Assembly (NCBI GenBank): GCA_949840885.1 | Contig: CATKYJ010000013.1 | Span: 32,095 to 96,094 of the forward strand | DNA length: 64,000 nucleotides | Reading direction: 5' to 3' | DNA from: an uncultured Acetatifactor sp. | GTDB lineage: Bacteria; Bacillota; Clostridia; Lachnospirales; Lachnospiraceae | Part shown: piece after piece, positions 35,121 to 44,760 of the stretch | How positions within the stretch are numbered: position 1 is the first letter of the stretch | How the letters are laid out: each line of letters begins with the position of its first letter | Translations under genes and position numbers: made by a program | Notes under the pieces: generated by a model | Seen by the model: the letters and a program-made list of their open reading frames with translations, nothing else | Told to the model about the DNA's origin: nothing | Databases searched by the model: none

Positions 35121-35152
35121 TATAATGTTGACTCAGGACAAAGCTGAGTCAA
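35121..35152 (+). promoter_or_regulatory. TATAAT and adjacent inverted repeat before the LTA-synthase-like gene
   Basis: A perfect -10 TATAAT (35121-35126) is followed one base later by TTGACTCAG (35128-35136) and CTGAGTCAA (35144-35152), perfect 9-bp arms with a 7-nt loop. The repeat covers the likely transcription start. It could be a repressor operator or a 5' hairpin protecting the message. The -35 is weak. Confidence 0.65.
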
Positions 35153-35190
35153 CTTCTGATATATAGTTTTCTACATTGAAAGGGGCAATA

Positions 35191-37206
35191 ATGAAAAGTA
35201 TTCTACTGGACAAACAAAGTCGTGCCAGAAACCTTTTGGCAATTTATGCAATGCTGCAGACCGTCATTTTGATTTTTCTCCGGAAATTCTACTTACTGAC
35301 GGTATATCAGACAGCCGTGGCTTATCTGGCGGTAAGCATCATAGGAATTGTGTTTTTTTCTTTCAAAAACGGGGCTTTTGTAAATCAATGCAGAAATATT
35401 TATGCTATTTTCTGGAGCGCTTTTCATGGGATAATCATACTGGGATTTCTGACAAAAGGGACATTTTATCTGACATTGACCCAGTTAAATATCATTCAGA
35501 TCATCAATATCTTTCTGGGCATAGCCCTGTACTGGTTCGTCTATATGCTGTCCGGTCAGCGCAAAACGGCAATAGGCCTTGGAAATATCGTAATTGGCAT
35601 CATGGGCATCGCAAATCATTATCTGGTCCGATTTCGGGGAGCTCCCTTTCAGACAGCAGATATCAAGGCTGCCAGAACCGCCGGAAATGTCGTACAAAAC
35701 TATGATTTTACACCCGATATATTCATGGTAGTATCCATCATCGATCTCGTGCTCTGGTATCTGCTCATGAGGCAGACCGAATCTGCGGAGCAGTTCCGGG
35801 CAGCTGAACCGGAAATGAAAGATATAGCCGTGAACAGGCGGCATCGGAAAGCAGAAACGCGCAGAGGCATACTGGAGTGGGGCTTCACGGCACTTATTGC
35901 AGCCGGATGCATTGCGCTTGTCATAGGGCCGTACTCCGACCTGTATAACCGGACAGGCACGTTTTCCAGAGATAACTATCTGGCTGACCTTCTGGCCGAC
36001 ATAAAGGGAAGCATAAAACGATATCCAGAATATTATTCGGCAGAGGCTGCCTGCGAAATCCTCAGTGCCATCCCTGAGGATTCTGCCGCTCCTGCCCCCC
36101 CGGACTCTGCGCCGGACATCATAGTCATCATGAATGAGGCATTTGCTGATCTTCGCGTACTGGGGGAAATTCCTGTGGATACACCTGTCATGGAATATTG
36201 GGATTCCCTGAGCCAAAACTGCATCAAAGGATGGGCAAACGTGTCTGTTCTGGGAGGGACAACGGCAAATTCTGAATATGAATATCTGACCTCAGATGCC
36301 GTATCTCTCTATGGAAATTACAGCGGTATCCCATATAACAATTACTTCCAAAGCAATGACACCTATCCCGGACTGGTCAGCCTCCTAAGGGAACAGGGCT
36401 ATGAGACCACTGCATTCCATCCCTATCTGTCAAGCGGCTGGAATCGTACCCAGGTCTATCGGGCCATGCAGTTTGAACATATTATTTTCTCGGAAGACCT
36501 TAAGGAACCTCTGGATAAACTCAGGATATATGTGAGCGATAAAGGGGATTATGACTTCATTGAGAATTGGTTTAGACAAAGAGACCTGACAAAGCCTCAG
36601 TTTTTCTTCAACATAACAATGCAGAACCACGGCGGCTATACCTATGACGAGGACAATTTCGATACTACCGTCCATCTGACCGGGGATACGGCGGGGCGCT
36701 TCCCCCAGGCGGAGCAATACCTCAGCCTGATAAAAGCAAGCGATGCAGCCCTGAAAGATCTTCTGGCTTATTTTGAAAATTACGAGAGGCCTGTCATCAT
36801 TGTGGTTTTTGGCGACCACCAGCCAAATCTGGAACCTGAATTTTATACCGCTGTTACAGGTCAGCCGAAAGAAAGCTGGGATCTGGAGCAGAAAAGCCGG
36901 CTATATAAGACCCCCTTTCTTATCTGGCATAATTATGATACAGAATATCAGGAACTGGGAGATGTCAGCATCAATTATCTCGCTCCCCTCCTGCTGCAGG
37001 ATGCCGGGCTCCCTTTGAGCCGCTATCACAAATATCTGCTGGAAAAAATGGATGAGCTGCCCGTCATAAATCAGATAGGCGTCCGGGATGCGGCCGGAAC
37101 TCTGTATCCGTGGGGAAACGCTGCCTTTGAAGAGCTCCTCGCAAATATGCGCATTCTGGTCTATAACCATACAGTAGACCGAGACAACCGTGCAGAGGGA
37201 TTTTGA
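35191..37206 (+). CDS. LTA-synthase/sulfatase-family membrane phosphotransferase
   Basis: 671 residues. Five membrane spans (about 15-245) precede an extracellular sulfatase-type domain. The nucleophile threonine lies in 'SVLGGTTANSEYEYLT', preceded by the metal-binding 'DIIVIMNEAFADLRVLG' (Glu). Other ligands are expected in 'MQNHGGYTYDEDNFD' and 'VVFGDHQPNL' (Asp-His). The enzymes move phosphoglycerol from phosphatidylglycerol to an acceptor. This subgroup with 'SEYEYLTSDAVSLYG' is common in Clostridia and its acceptor is unsure. AAGGGG lies 5 nt before ATG 35191. asnA follows 134 nt later. Confidence 0.92.
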   Translation: MKSILLDKQSRARNLLAIYAMLQTVILIFLRKFYLLTVYQTAVAYLAVSIIGIVFFSFKNGAFVNQCRNIYAIFWSAFHGIIILGFLTKGTFYLTLTQLNIIQIINIFLGIALYWFVYMLSGQRKTAIGLGNIVIGIMGIANHYLVRFRGAPFQTADIKAARTAGNVVQNYDFTPDIFMVVSIIDLVLWYLLMRQTESAEQFRAAEPEMKDIAVNRRHRKAETRRGILEWGFTALIAAGCIALVIGPYSDLYNRTGTFSRDNYLADLLADIKGSIKRYPEYYSAEAACEILSAIPEDSAAPAPPDSAPDIIVIMNEAFADLRVLGEIPVDTPVMEYWDSLSQNCIKGWANVSVLGGTTANSEYEYLTSDAVSLYGNYSGIPYNNYFQSNDTYPGLVSLLREQGYETTAFHPYLSSGWNRTQVYRAMQFEHIIFSEDLKEPLDKLRIYVSDKGDYDFIENWFRQRDLTKPQFFFNITMQNHGGYTYDEDNFDTTVHLTGDTAGRFPQAEQYLSLIKASDAALKDLLAYFENYERPVIIVVFGDHQPNLEPEFYTAVTGQPKESWDLEQKSRLYKTPFLIWHNYDTEYQELGDVSINYLAPLLLQDAGLPLSRYHKYLLEKMDELPVINQIGVRDAAGTLYPWGNAAFEELLANMRILVYNHTVDRDNRAEGF

Positions 37207-37340
37207 CTATAATGCCGGAAAAAACTATTGCAAAATCCTCCCGAAAGCGTTTAAATGGATATAGTGCTGGGAGAAGATTATTCCGCCCAGGAAATGCATA
37301 CCATAGAACTGAATATTTATATCAAGAAAGGATTACCTTT

Positions 37341-38351
37341 ATGTCAAACATTTCAATCCCCAAAAATTATCAGTCAGGCTTAAGCCTGTACGATACGCAG
37401 ATTGCCATCAAGACGGTAAAGGACTTCTTCCAGACCCTGCTGGCGGAACGCCTGCATCTTTTGCGGGTGTCCGCGCCTCTGATGGTAGATCCCAAATCCG
37501 GCATGAACGACAACCTAAACGGTGTGGAACGTCCGGTGACTTTCGACATCAAATGCCAGGACGGCAGGGAGGCGGAGATCGTCCAGTCCCTGGCCAAGTG
37601 GAAGCGCTACGCGCTGCAAAAGTACGGTTTTTCCGTGGGAGAGGGGCTCTACACGGACATGAGCGCCATCCGCAGAGACGAGGAGACCGACAATATCCAT
37701 TCTATTTATGTAGATCAGTGGGACTGGGAGAAAATCATCACGAAAGATCAGCGCAGCCTGGATACCTTAAAGGATGTGGTGCGCACCGTATACAAGGTAC
37801 TGCGCAAGACAGAGAAATACATGTCCATCCATTATGATTATATAGAAGAGATACTCCCCCACGACATCTTCTTCGTCACCACCGCCGAGCTGGAGGAAAT
37901 GTTCCCGGACAATACGCCCAAGGAGCGGGAGTATTACATAGCCAAGGCCAAGGGCGCCGTGTGCGTCATGCAGATCGGCGGCGCGCTGGGCAACGGCAAG
38001 CCCCATGACGGGCGGGCTCCGGACTATGACGACTGGGCGCTGAACGCAGACATCATTGTCTACTATCCGGTCCTGGACATCGCCCTGGAACTGTCCAGCA
38101 TGGGCATCCGGGTGGACAAGGACGCGCTGCTGCGCCAGCTGGAGGCGGCCGGGTGCATGGAGCGGGCCAATCTCCCTTTCCATCAGGCAGTGATCAACGA
38201 GGAAGTTCCTTTCACCATCGGCGGCGGCATCGGCCAGTCCCGCATCTGCATGTTCTTCCTGAGAAAGGCCCATATCGGCGAGGTGCAGTGCGCCCTCTGG
38301 CCGGAGGAAATCATGCGGGAGGCAGAGGAGAAAGGGGTGCAGCTGCTGTAG
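37341..38351 (+). CDS. asnA: Aspartate-ammonia ligase (asparagine synthetase A)
   Basis: 336 residues, standard AsnA size. It makes asparagine from aspartate, ammonia and ATP. The class II synthetase-like fold is seen in 'VSAPLMVDPKSGMNDNLNGV', 'DQWDWEKII', 'CVMQIGGALGNGKPHDGRAP' followed by 'DYDDW', and the C-terminal 'GGGIGQSRICMFFL'. ATG 37341 has AAAGGA at 8 nt; the frame stays open upstream to 37203 but has no site there. It ends in a strong terminator and may be cotranscribed with the preceding gene. Confidence 0.97.
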   Translation: MSNISIPKNYQSGLSLYDTQIAIKTVKDFFQTLLAERLHLLRVSAPLMVDPKSGMNDNLNGVERPVTFDIKCQDGREAEIVQSLAKWKRYALQKYGFSVGEGLYTDMSAIRRDEETDNIHSIYVDQWDWEKIITKDQRSLDTLKDVVRTVYKVLRKTEKYMSIHYDYIEEILPHDIFFVTTAELEEMFPDNTPKEREYYIAKAKGAVCVMQIGGALGNGKPHDGRAPDYDDWALNADIIVYYPVLDIALELSSMGIRVDKDALLRQLEAAGCMERANLPFHQAVINEEVPFTIGGGIGQSRICMFFLRKAHIGEVQCALWPEEIMREAEEKGVQLL

Positions 38352-38458
38352 TCGGCTTCCGGGCGCGGGCAGTCTGCAGGCTGGGGAATTCTGCCCCCGG
38401 CGGCTTTTGCCAAACGGGCGGACGCATCCGCCTGTCTCACTGCCCGCGGAACGAAAAG

Positions 38459-38506
38459 CCCCTCTGCCACAGGATGCGGGACAGCTCCCGGGGCAGAGGG
38501 GTTTTT
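38459..38506 (+). terminator. Bidirectional terminator after asnA
   Basis: CCCCTCTGCC and GGCAGAGGGG are perfect 10-bp arms followed by TTTTT. On the minus strand the same stem is followed by CTTTTCG, so it may also end the convergent XRE gene that stops at 38512. Confidence 0.9.
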
Positions 38507-38511
38507 ACAGT

Positions 38512-39405
38512 CTACTCATATTTCTTTCCCATGACGGCCGCTGGGACAAATATGCCGCCCAGCATCACCGCCAGCATCAGCACGATCTGCCCATAGAGCC
38601 AGATAAAGTCCGGCGTTATCCACCGCAGCAGCACGAAAACCACCGGCCAGCACACCGGTATCAGGAAAAAGCTCCACCGCAGGGCTTTCGTGATGTGAGG
38701 CCAGTTTCTGTTGTTGAAATAGACGCCGCTGATACTCATGTGGAATCCCCCGTGAGCATACTCGCTGAGCCGAACACTGTCATAGATGGGCGGCAGCTTC
38801 TCCGCCATGAAGAAAAAGGGCCAGATTCCCATGATCAGCATCGTGGGATTCACGAGCAACAGACCCATGGACAAGTCAAACAAAGACAGCCCCAGCCTCT
38901 CCCGGAAGAGAAAGAGCAACGCCATCTCCCCCAGGGACAGGCACAGGCCGGAGAAGTACCCGACGGCGCGCTTCTTTTTGACACGCTTTCGCTGTACCCT
39001 CTCCTCCTCCGACAGTGTTTCCGGAAACCTCAGCTTCTCCGCAAGCATTCTTTCTATTTCATCCCTTGTAAAGGCTCTCTCCGAGCCCTCTCCGGAAAGC
39101 CCTCTCTCCGTCTCCTCCCCGCGCAGCAGTTCCGTCACCGTGACCCCCAGCTCTCTGGCCAGAGGCTCCAGCAAGGCCACATCCGGGAGACTTAAAGACC
39201 GCTCCCATTTGCTGACCGCCTTATTGGATATATACAGCCGCTCTGCAAGCTGCTTCTGGGTAAGCCCCTTTTCTTTGCGCTTCTTTGTGATAAAGCTGCC
39301 GAAGCGCGCCATATCGATTCCGCCGCTCTGTGCGGATTCCCGGTTCTCCTCCCTGCTTTCGTCCGGTTCGTCCATACGCAACTCCCTATCCGTAGTCTCC
39401 GTCAT
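38512..39405 (-). CDS. XRE-family regulator with membrane domain
   Basis: 297 residues. A helix-turn-helix of the XRE type spans about 33-88 ('RKEKGLTQKQLAERLYISNK' then 'AVSKWERSLSLPDV'). A linker and four predicted membrane spans follow (about 145-290). Membrane-tethered XRE regulators sense envelope or peptide signals. ATG 39405 has AAAGG upstream; an ATG 7 codons earlier is possible. It has its own promoter at 39654-39682 and about 240 nt of untranslated leader. No obvious target gene next to it. Confidence 0.85.
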   Translation of the reverse strand: MTETTDRELRMDEPDESREENRESAQSGGIDMARFGSFITKKRKEKGLTQKQLAERLYISNKAVSKWERSLSLPDVALLEPLARELGVTVTELLRGEETERGLSGEGSERAFTRDEIERMLAEKLRFPETLSEEERVQRKRVKKKRAVGYFSGLCLSLGEMALLFLFRERLGLSLFDLSMGLLLVNPTMLIMGIWPFFFMAEKLPPIYDSVRLSEYAHGGFHMSISGVYFNNRNWPHITKALRWSFFLIPVCWPVVFVLLRWITPDFIWLYGQIVLMLAVMLGGIFVPAAVMGKKYE

Positions 39406-39653
39406 ACATCTCCGCCTTTCTGTCAAAAAGCCGCACCTCTTGACATATCTTTGTCGGCAGTCGCTTTCCTGCTGAACAGACTCCCACAGCTGTCATAACG
39501 GGCCTGTACTCCCCATGTTTACACTGGCAAATCCACCGCTCTATTGACTGATTCGGTCTCTTCTGCAGCAAATTTCCAGCCGGCAGACGGTGCCCCGCCA
39601 GTCCGGGGCATCTCCGCCTTAAAGGTTCTCCGCCAGCTCTCTGCCTATATGAC

Positions 39654-39682
39654 ATTATAGATTCCGCAGGCATAAAAGGCAA
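39654..39682 (-). promoter_or_regulatory. Promoter of the XRE membrane regulator
   Basis: Minus strand TTGCCT (39677-39682), 17 nt, TATAAT (39654-39659). The leader to the ATG at 39405 is about 240 nt. The 39406-39699 stretch contains no other feature apart from a hairpin upstream of the -35. Confidence 0.6.
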
Positions 39683-39697
39683 TCTACCGGCGGTAGA
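39683..39697. repeat. Inverted repeat next to the XRE promoter
   Basis: TCTACC-GGC-GGTAGA lies directly upstream of the -35 and 3 nt after the stop of the glycosyltransferase-like gene. On the minus strand it is followed by TTGCCTTTT. It is either an operator for the XRE protein or a weak terminator of the upstream operon. Confidence 0.5.
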
Positions 39698-39699
39698 CT

Positions 39700-41796
39700 C
39701 TAACGATAGACCGCAAATTTCTCGTTTCGAAACCTCTCCGCATAGCCAAACGTCTCCATAAAATCCAGCAGAAGCCTCCATTTGGGGTCGGCATTCATCG
39801 CTTCCCAGGCCTCTTTCGAAAGCCCGGGTTCCTCCTCTGCCGCGGAGACTGCCTGCCCCTCCAAGGCCCCCTCTCTGTAAAGCGCGTAAGTGCGCTCCAA
39901 TATAATTACCGGTTTGTCTTCTCCCTTTTCACTGATCTCTCCCTCAAGCTCCCTCAGATCCTGCCTCATGGTCTCCGGGCTATAGGAATCCAGGTCACAC
40001 CAGGGATTGAATGCAGAGGGCATCTGCAGATAGTATGATATGGCGGGAATGTACCCATACAAAATGACCTCCTGTCCCTGAAGTTCGTTTTCATTGACAT
40101 AGGCACTCAGTTCTGTCATCCACCTGGCTTTCTCAGGGCTCATTTTGATATTCCGCAGAATCCCGTTATTGTCCACAGTGGCCACCGGATTCTGTATCCC
40201 CGTGCCCTCTGCGAACGCAAATTGCACGCCAAAAGCCCCGAATTGAAAAAGACACATGGCCAGGAAAGCGGCCAGCACGCCTTTTGCCGGAAAGCTTGAA
40301 AGCACCAGCCCCCCTCCCAGGCGCCGCTCCCCTGCATCCTTAACAAAGCGCCAGCTCTCCCACAGCACGTACGGCGCCGCTACAAAGAGATTATTCAGGC
40401 TGGGAAGCACTCCGTTGTTGCTGCCAATGGATGTCAGAAGAAGCACTAAAATCATCATACCGCTGATAAGCTTCTCCTCTTTCGGCGCCCTGTTGTGGAA
40501 TACACGGATCAATGCAATTGTTATGGTAAGCATCAGGAATACCGGCCCCAGATTCCAGATAGGGTCATAACTGTAATAATAGTGGGAGGTGAATTTCCTG
40601 ACCCAGAGCCAGACAATCATGGCAATGCAGACCCCGATCCACAAGGCCCTCACCATATCGAAAACTATCCCGGCAATCCCTGACTGCGTCTTCCCCCACA
40701 GGGTCTTGCGCCCTGTGCTTCCCCCTCTCCTGTCCGCTAAGGAGGATTTCCCCGGAAAATGTCTGGCGAGAACGCTCTCCAGCCAGCCGGCTATGGCAAA
40801 GAGTATCATACCGCCTGCCAGGATTACCCCTATACGAACCACCCAGTACATCTCCCGCCAATACCATTCTATCATTCCCCTGATCATGGCGGCAGGCTTG
40901 TAGTCCGTAGCATTGTCCGTCATAGCGAACAGTCTTGCGATTCCGTCCAGATAGGCCCCGATGCCGTAGCGGATATGGATATAACTGAAAAGCACCGCCA
41001 GCGCTGCCACATACCCAACCATACACCACAGGGTATGGCGCAAGGTTCTTTTCCAGAATCCCTCAGGACGGCCATCGTTTTCCCTGACCGTCCCGGGGGT
41101 ATCGTTTGTTTTCGCCTTAGTCTTTCCCTTGTACTTCTCCCTTTCTTCCAGTGTACAAATAAAGTCATAGACCCAGACTGCCAGAATCATCCCCATCTCG
41201 GGCAGGTTGGAAAAGCGCACCAGCACATTTGCCCCCAAAAAGATCCCGGCACCGATGAGATATCCCTTTTTCCTCCCGGAATGCTCATCTTCCATTGTCA
41301 GCCCCAGATACAGCAGCACAGAAGAAATCAAAAAGAACAGGTAGGTCAGATAATTATAAAAGGTGGCCGTGGGGCACCAGCAAAGGCTAAGCGCCGCCAT
41401 CTCTCCCACAAAGACGATCCCTTTTGGCATCTTAAGCTTCCTGGTACAGAAAAAATAACCGATGAGGGCCAGCAAACTCGCGGACAAGCCCGTATATAAA
41501 TTCATGCCCATCAGCGTGTCCCCTCTGGGAAGCTTGGTCAGAAGATTTCCTACCGCATTGGTCAAATATGTGGAAAAAAGCCACATGGAGTCCATATGCT
41601 CCGTGCCCATATACTGGAAATTCGCATAGCTATATCCGGTATCCCATAGATCCAGTCCCCAGCCAATATGCCGCAAAGGATAGAATACCATAATGACAAT
41701 AGCCAGATTTTCCAGCAAGTTTCCCCATTTCTTCCGCACCTGCCTCTGTTCTTCTCTCCTCATATCCATCCTATTCCGATATCCCTTTCTGTCCAT
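39700..41796 (-). CDS. Polytopic membrane protein, PMT/GT39-like
   Basis: 698 residues with about 11-12 hydrophobic segments. An extracytoplasmic loop with an acidic pair follows the first span ('GWGLDLWDTGYSYANFQY'), where GT-C glycosyltransferases carry their catalytic Asp. The C-terminal ~130 residues are soluble ('VILYGYIPAISYYLQMPSAF'). This suggests a lipid-linked-sugar transferase acting outside the membrane, but no close family was recognised. It overlaps the upstream acyltransferase gene by 26 nt, so the two are coupled and probably decorate the same envelope polymer. Confidence 0.7.
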   Translation of the reverse strand: MDRKGYRNRMDMRREEQRQVRKKWGNLLENLAIVIMVFYPLRHIGWGLDLWDTGYSYANFQYMGTEHMDSMWLFSTYLTNAVGNLLTKLPRGDTLMGMNLYTGLSASLLALIGYFFCTRKLKMPKGIVFVGEMAALSLCWCPTATFYNYLTYLFFLISSVLLYLGLTMEDEHSGRKKGYLIGAGIFLGANVLVRFSNLPEMGMILAVWVYDFICTLEEREKYKGKTKAKTNDTPGTVRENDGRPEGFWKRTLRHTLWCMVGYVAALAVLFSYIHIRYGIGAYLDGIARLFAMTDNATDYKPAAMIRGMIEWYWREMYWVVRIGVILAGGMILFAIAGWLESVLARHFPGKSSLADRRGGSTGRKTLWGKTQSGIAGIVFDMVRALWIGVCIAMIVWLWVRKFTSHYYYSYDPIWNLGPVFLMLTITIALIRVFHNRAPKEEKLISGMMILVLLLTSIGSNNGVLPSLNNLFVAAPYVLWESWRFVKDAGERRLGGGLVLSSFPAKGVLAAFLAMCLFQFGAFGVQFAFAEGTGIQNPVATVDNNGILRNIKMSPEKARWMTELSAYVNENELQGQEVILYGYIPAISYYLQMPSAFNPWCDLDSYSPETMRQDLRELEGEISEKGEDKPVIILERTYALYREGALEGQAVSAAEEEPGLSKEAWEAMNADPKWRLLLDFMETFGYAERFRNEKFAVYR

Positions 41797-43021
41797 TGCT
41801 CTCCCTAAACACAGTGTCAGCGCCCTGGATCTTTTCTGTCAGCCTCCGGTAAATGCCGATTTTGCACAATATTCCATGCAGCCTGTCAAAGAACCATTTC
41901 CGCGCCCTGTCCACCAAAATGCCGCAGAGGAAGACGGCTGCCACTGCCGCCACCGTCCCCAGAAGCAGACCGCACACAGCCCCCAGGCCGTCTGCGCCCC
42001 CGGCCATCTCTGCCGCCAGTCTCTTTGCCCCCAGCCAATCCTGCCAGGAATAGCGAAGCCCCAGATTCTCATGGAGCAGGTAGACCCCCAGCGTATAGGG
42101 AGCCACTCCACCTATGATCTTTGCCAGTCTCCCCTGTATGCGCAGTCTCAAAAAGGCGCCGAACAGCCCTATGGCTGCCAGGCAGGGCAGGATGTGATTG
42201 TACTCCAGACACACCTTTATCACTCTCTCCAGCCGGCCCGTGCGCAGATACACCTCCCTTAGGAGGAACGTCCCCGCAAAAATCAGAAGACAGCTCCCCA
42301 CATATAAAAGCAATCCCCGCCATTTTTTCTCCAGAAAAGGAAATCCGAACCGGCGCACATAAGCCGCCGCCAGGAACAGGCACAGATACCAAAGGCAGTC
42401 ATACCCTTGCCGATCTGTCTCCAGCCTCACCGGCAGCATGCTTTTTGCCAGGCAGAACACCGCAAGCAAAAGCCCCAGGGCGATCTGCATCTGCCGCTTC
42501 GTCATCTTTTTGACTGCAAGCCCTACAAGAGGCAGGAGCAGATACAGAAATACATAGGCTGTCATGAACCAGTAATGATCCATGGTAACCGGAAACAGCA
42601 GTGTCAGCAGATAGTGAGTGTCCACTGCCGTCTCCCTAACTGCTCCGGTCAATGCGCCCGCAAGCCCGAACGCCACGGAATAGAACCATACCTGCAGCCA
42701 CAGCTGCACCAGGCGGCTTAGCCGGAAAGAAGAGCGGCACAGAAAATATCCGCTGATGAACATATAGACATTCACGGCCACGATGCAGAAGCTCTCCATC
42801 AGCCAGGCGGCAATTCCCATACCGCTGATGCCCCTCTGCGTCAGTTCAGGCAAAAGACTGCCCTTTCCCAGGTAGTGCAGCACCACCACCATCATCATCG
42901 CAGCGCAGCGCAGCAGGTCAAGGTTCGGCATGCGTTCGTCAGAACGAACGCGCTCCTCTTTCCGGCCTTTCATTTCTGTCTGTATTGCGTCTCCATTTAT
43001 ATGCTCTGTCGCTTTATTCAT
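41771..43021 (-). CDS. Acyltransferase 3 family membrane protein
   Basis: 416 residues with about ten membrane spans. The family start motif is 'MPNLDLLRCAAMMMVVVLHY', with the catalytic-type His in 'VVVLHYLGKG', and 'DHYWFMTAYVFLYLLLPLVG' in the middle. These enzymes add acetyl or other acyl groups to surface sugars. ATG 43021 follows AAAGGG; a TTG 19 codons upstream has no site. Cotranscribed with the PMT-like gene by a 26-nt overlap. The substrate is probably a wall or exopolysaccharide sugar. Confidence 0.88.
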   Translation of the reverse strand: MNKATEHINGDAIQTEMKGRKEERVRSDERMPNLDLLRCAAMMMVVVLHYLGKGSLLPELTQRGISGMGIAAWLMESFCIVAVNVYMFISGYFLCRSSFRLSRLVQLWLQVWFYSVAFGLAGALTGAVRETAVDTHYLLTLLFPVTMDHYWFMTAYVFLYLLLPLVGLAVKKMTKRQMQIALGLLLAVFCLAKSMLPVRLETDRQGYDCLWYLCLFLAAAYVRRFGFPFLEKKWRGLLLYVGSCLLIFAGTFLLREVYLRTGRLERVIKVCLEYNHILPCLAAIGLFGAFLRLRIQGRLAKIIGGVAPYTLGVYLLHENLGLRYSWQDWLGAKRLAAEMAGGADGLGAVCGLLLGTVAAVAAVFLCGILVDRARKWFFDRLHGILCKIGIYRRLTEKIQGADTVFRESNGQKGISE

Positions 43022-43132
43022 TCCCTTTCCCGTCCTGCTTCCGGCTGGCGCCTGGCGCAGTATCCTTTCTGTCAGCAAGGCTCTGAATGCATCTCCCCGC
43101 CCAGGGCTGCCGCAAAAATAATCCTCTCCTGC

Positions 43133-44029
43133 TTATCTTCTTTCCTGATAAAGCGCGTCCAGGCGGCGCCCCGCCTCATGGGCTTTCTTCAGGAACTGCT
43201 CTATGTCCTTTCCCCGGCTGCTTAATTCCAGCACCAGGGCTCCCTCATAAGCGGACTTTGCTATGGTGTCCATGACCTTTTCCCACTCTATGCTGCCGTC
43301 CCCCGGGATCCAATGGGAATCCATGGCCCCGTTGTTGTCATGGATATGTACCGCATACAGCCTGTCTTTATACCTCCCCAGGATTTCGGGCGCTTTCTCC
43401 CGCCAGACCATGTTGGCATGGCCGGTATCGTAGCACAGCCCCAGGAATTCTTTCGGATATCTTTCAAACAGCCTGTCCCATGCCTCCAGCATATATTCAC
43501 CGGGCATGTCGAACAGGTTCTCTATGCAGATGCGCACCTTTTTCTCCAGGCAGCAGGGCATTAGTTCGTCCATGGATTTGAAGACACAGGCATAGAAATC
43601 CTCTTTCACCTCCGGTTTTTCCTGAATGGTGAGATAGGGGACATAGAGATGGAGCACGATTTCCCCTGCTCCCAGGGCTGCCGCCAGATCTATGCGGTTT
43701 TTGATCAGTTCCACGCCGGCTTTGCGGTTATATTCCCAGTCGGAGGTATAGTCTTTGCGGTAATGTTCCTCCCTGACATTCACATCCCGGGCAGAACCCT
43801 TGGAGGAATGCAGGGCCTTTGACCGCAGCCCATACTCGTCCATCCACTCCCTGATCTGCTGCATCTCATAGACGGAATACAGATATTCCCTGTCCCATTC
43901 ATGGCACCAGTGGATGTGAGTGAACCCTGCTGCCGCAATCTTCTCCAGCGTGGCCTTGATCTGCTCCAGCTGGGTGCTCTCCCCTGCAAAGTCCGTGTTT
44001 AGCGCCAGTTCCTGTCTGATGTTATCCAT
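43133..44029 (-). CDS. Sugar phosphate isomerase/epimerase family (xylose-isomerase-like TIM barrel)
   Basis: 298 residues. Metal-binding carboxylates and histidines of AP-endonuclease-2-type barrels are present: 'HIHWCHEWD', 'EIVLHLYVPY', 'ICIENLFD', 'CYDTGHANMV', 'AVHIHDNNG' and 'ALVLELS'. Such enzymes isomerise or epimerise keto sugars or inositols. ATG 44029 has AAGGA 10 nt upstream. Transcribed from its own promoter (44107-44135). It has no sugar operon neighbours, so the substrate is unknown. Confidence 0.9.
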   Translation of the reverse strand: MDNIRQELALNTDFAGESTQLEQIKATLEKIAAAGFTHIHWCHEWDREYLYSVYEMQQIREWMDEYGLRSKALHSSKGSARDVNVREEHYRKDYTSDWEYNRKAGVELIKNRIDLAAALGAGEIVLHLYVPYLTIQEKPEVKEDFYACVFKSMDELMPCCLEKKVRICIENLFDMPGEYMLEAWDRLFERYPKEFLGLCYDTGHANMVWREKAPEILGRYKDRLYAVHIHDNNGAMDSHWIPGDGSIEWEKVMDTIAKSAYEGALVLELSSRGKDIEQFLKKAHEAGRRLDALYQERR

Positions 44030-44106
44030 TTTTCCATAATCCTTTCTTTTTTCCGGCATATCGTTTCCCGGCCTCATGAACGCCCCTGTGCCGAATCTGT
44101 GTCAAC

Positions 44107-44135
44107 ATTATAATCCATATCCGGCCCGGAATCAA
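44107..44135 (-). promoter_or_regulatory. Promoter of the isomerase/epimerase gene
   Basis: Minus strand TTGATT (44130-44135), 17 nt, TATAAT (44107-44112). The 44030-44347 gap between the two divergent genes holds nothing else firm; a weak plus-strand TATGAT occurs before the DUF3795 gene. Confidence 0.7.
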
Positions 44136-44347
44136 CACCGGAAAAAAGAAAGGAATTTGCCGCGGGTTGCTGCCCCCTGGCAATCCTGGTTAGGTTTTGC
44201 CGTAAAAACTTAATCTTTAGTGGAATTACAGAAAGGCATATGATAGAATGAGAGTGTTGGATAAGTTGAGGAACGCGGCTGCCGCCCCTGCCGGAAGCCA
44301 TCATGCCCCTGGGCGGAAAACCCGATTTGACAAAGGAGGAACGAAAA

Positions 44348-44647
44348 ATGGTTGATTCAAGATGCGGACTGCACTGCACCGGATGCGAATACAGGGAGCC
44401 CTGCAACTGTGGCGGCTGTATCGAGACAGACGGGCATCCTTTCCACGGTGAATGTCCTGTGGCTGCATGCTGCCAGGAGAAAGGCTTCCTGCACTGCGGC
44501 CAGTGCCCGGATATCCCCTGCGGCCTGCTGACAGGATATTCCTGCGACCCGGAACACGGCGATACGCCCCATGGCGCCCGGATTGAGCAATGTAAAATGT
44601 GGCATAGCAGCGGGGAGACAACCACGATAATCAAGGCTGACATCTGA
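44348..44647 (+). CDS. DUF3795 cysteine-rich protein
   Basis: 99 residues with 14 cysteines in CxxC-type groups ('SRCGLHCTGCEYREPCNCGG', 'CGQCPDIPCGLLTGYSCDPE'). The pattern is that of DUF3795 small proteins, which likely bind zinc or Fe-S. Function unknown. AAAGGAGG stands 8 nt before the ATG at 44348. A winged-helix gene follows 113 nt later. Confidence 0.82.
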   Translation: MVDSRCGLHCTGCEYREPCNCGGCIETDGHPFHGECPVAACCQEKGFLHCGQCPDIPCGLLTGYSCDPEHGDTPHGARIEQCKMWHSSGETTTIIKADI

Positions 44648-44760
44648 GAGCAGCATTACAGACAGCATGCAAAGCTCCACCGGCATTGCCGGCGGCTGCA
44701 GAAATGCCGGACAAGACTCTGGAAAAGGCAAAACAATAAGACAGCAAAAGGGATAGAAGC

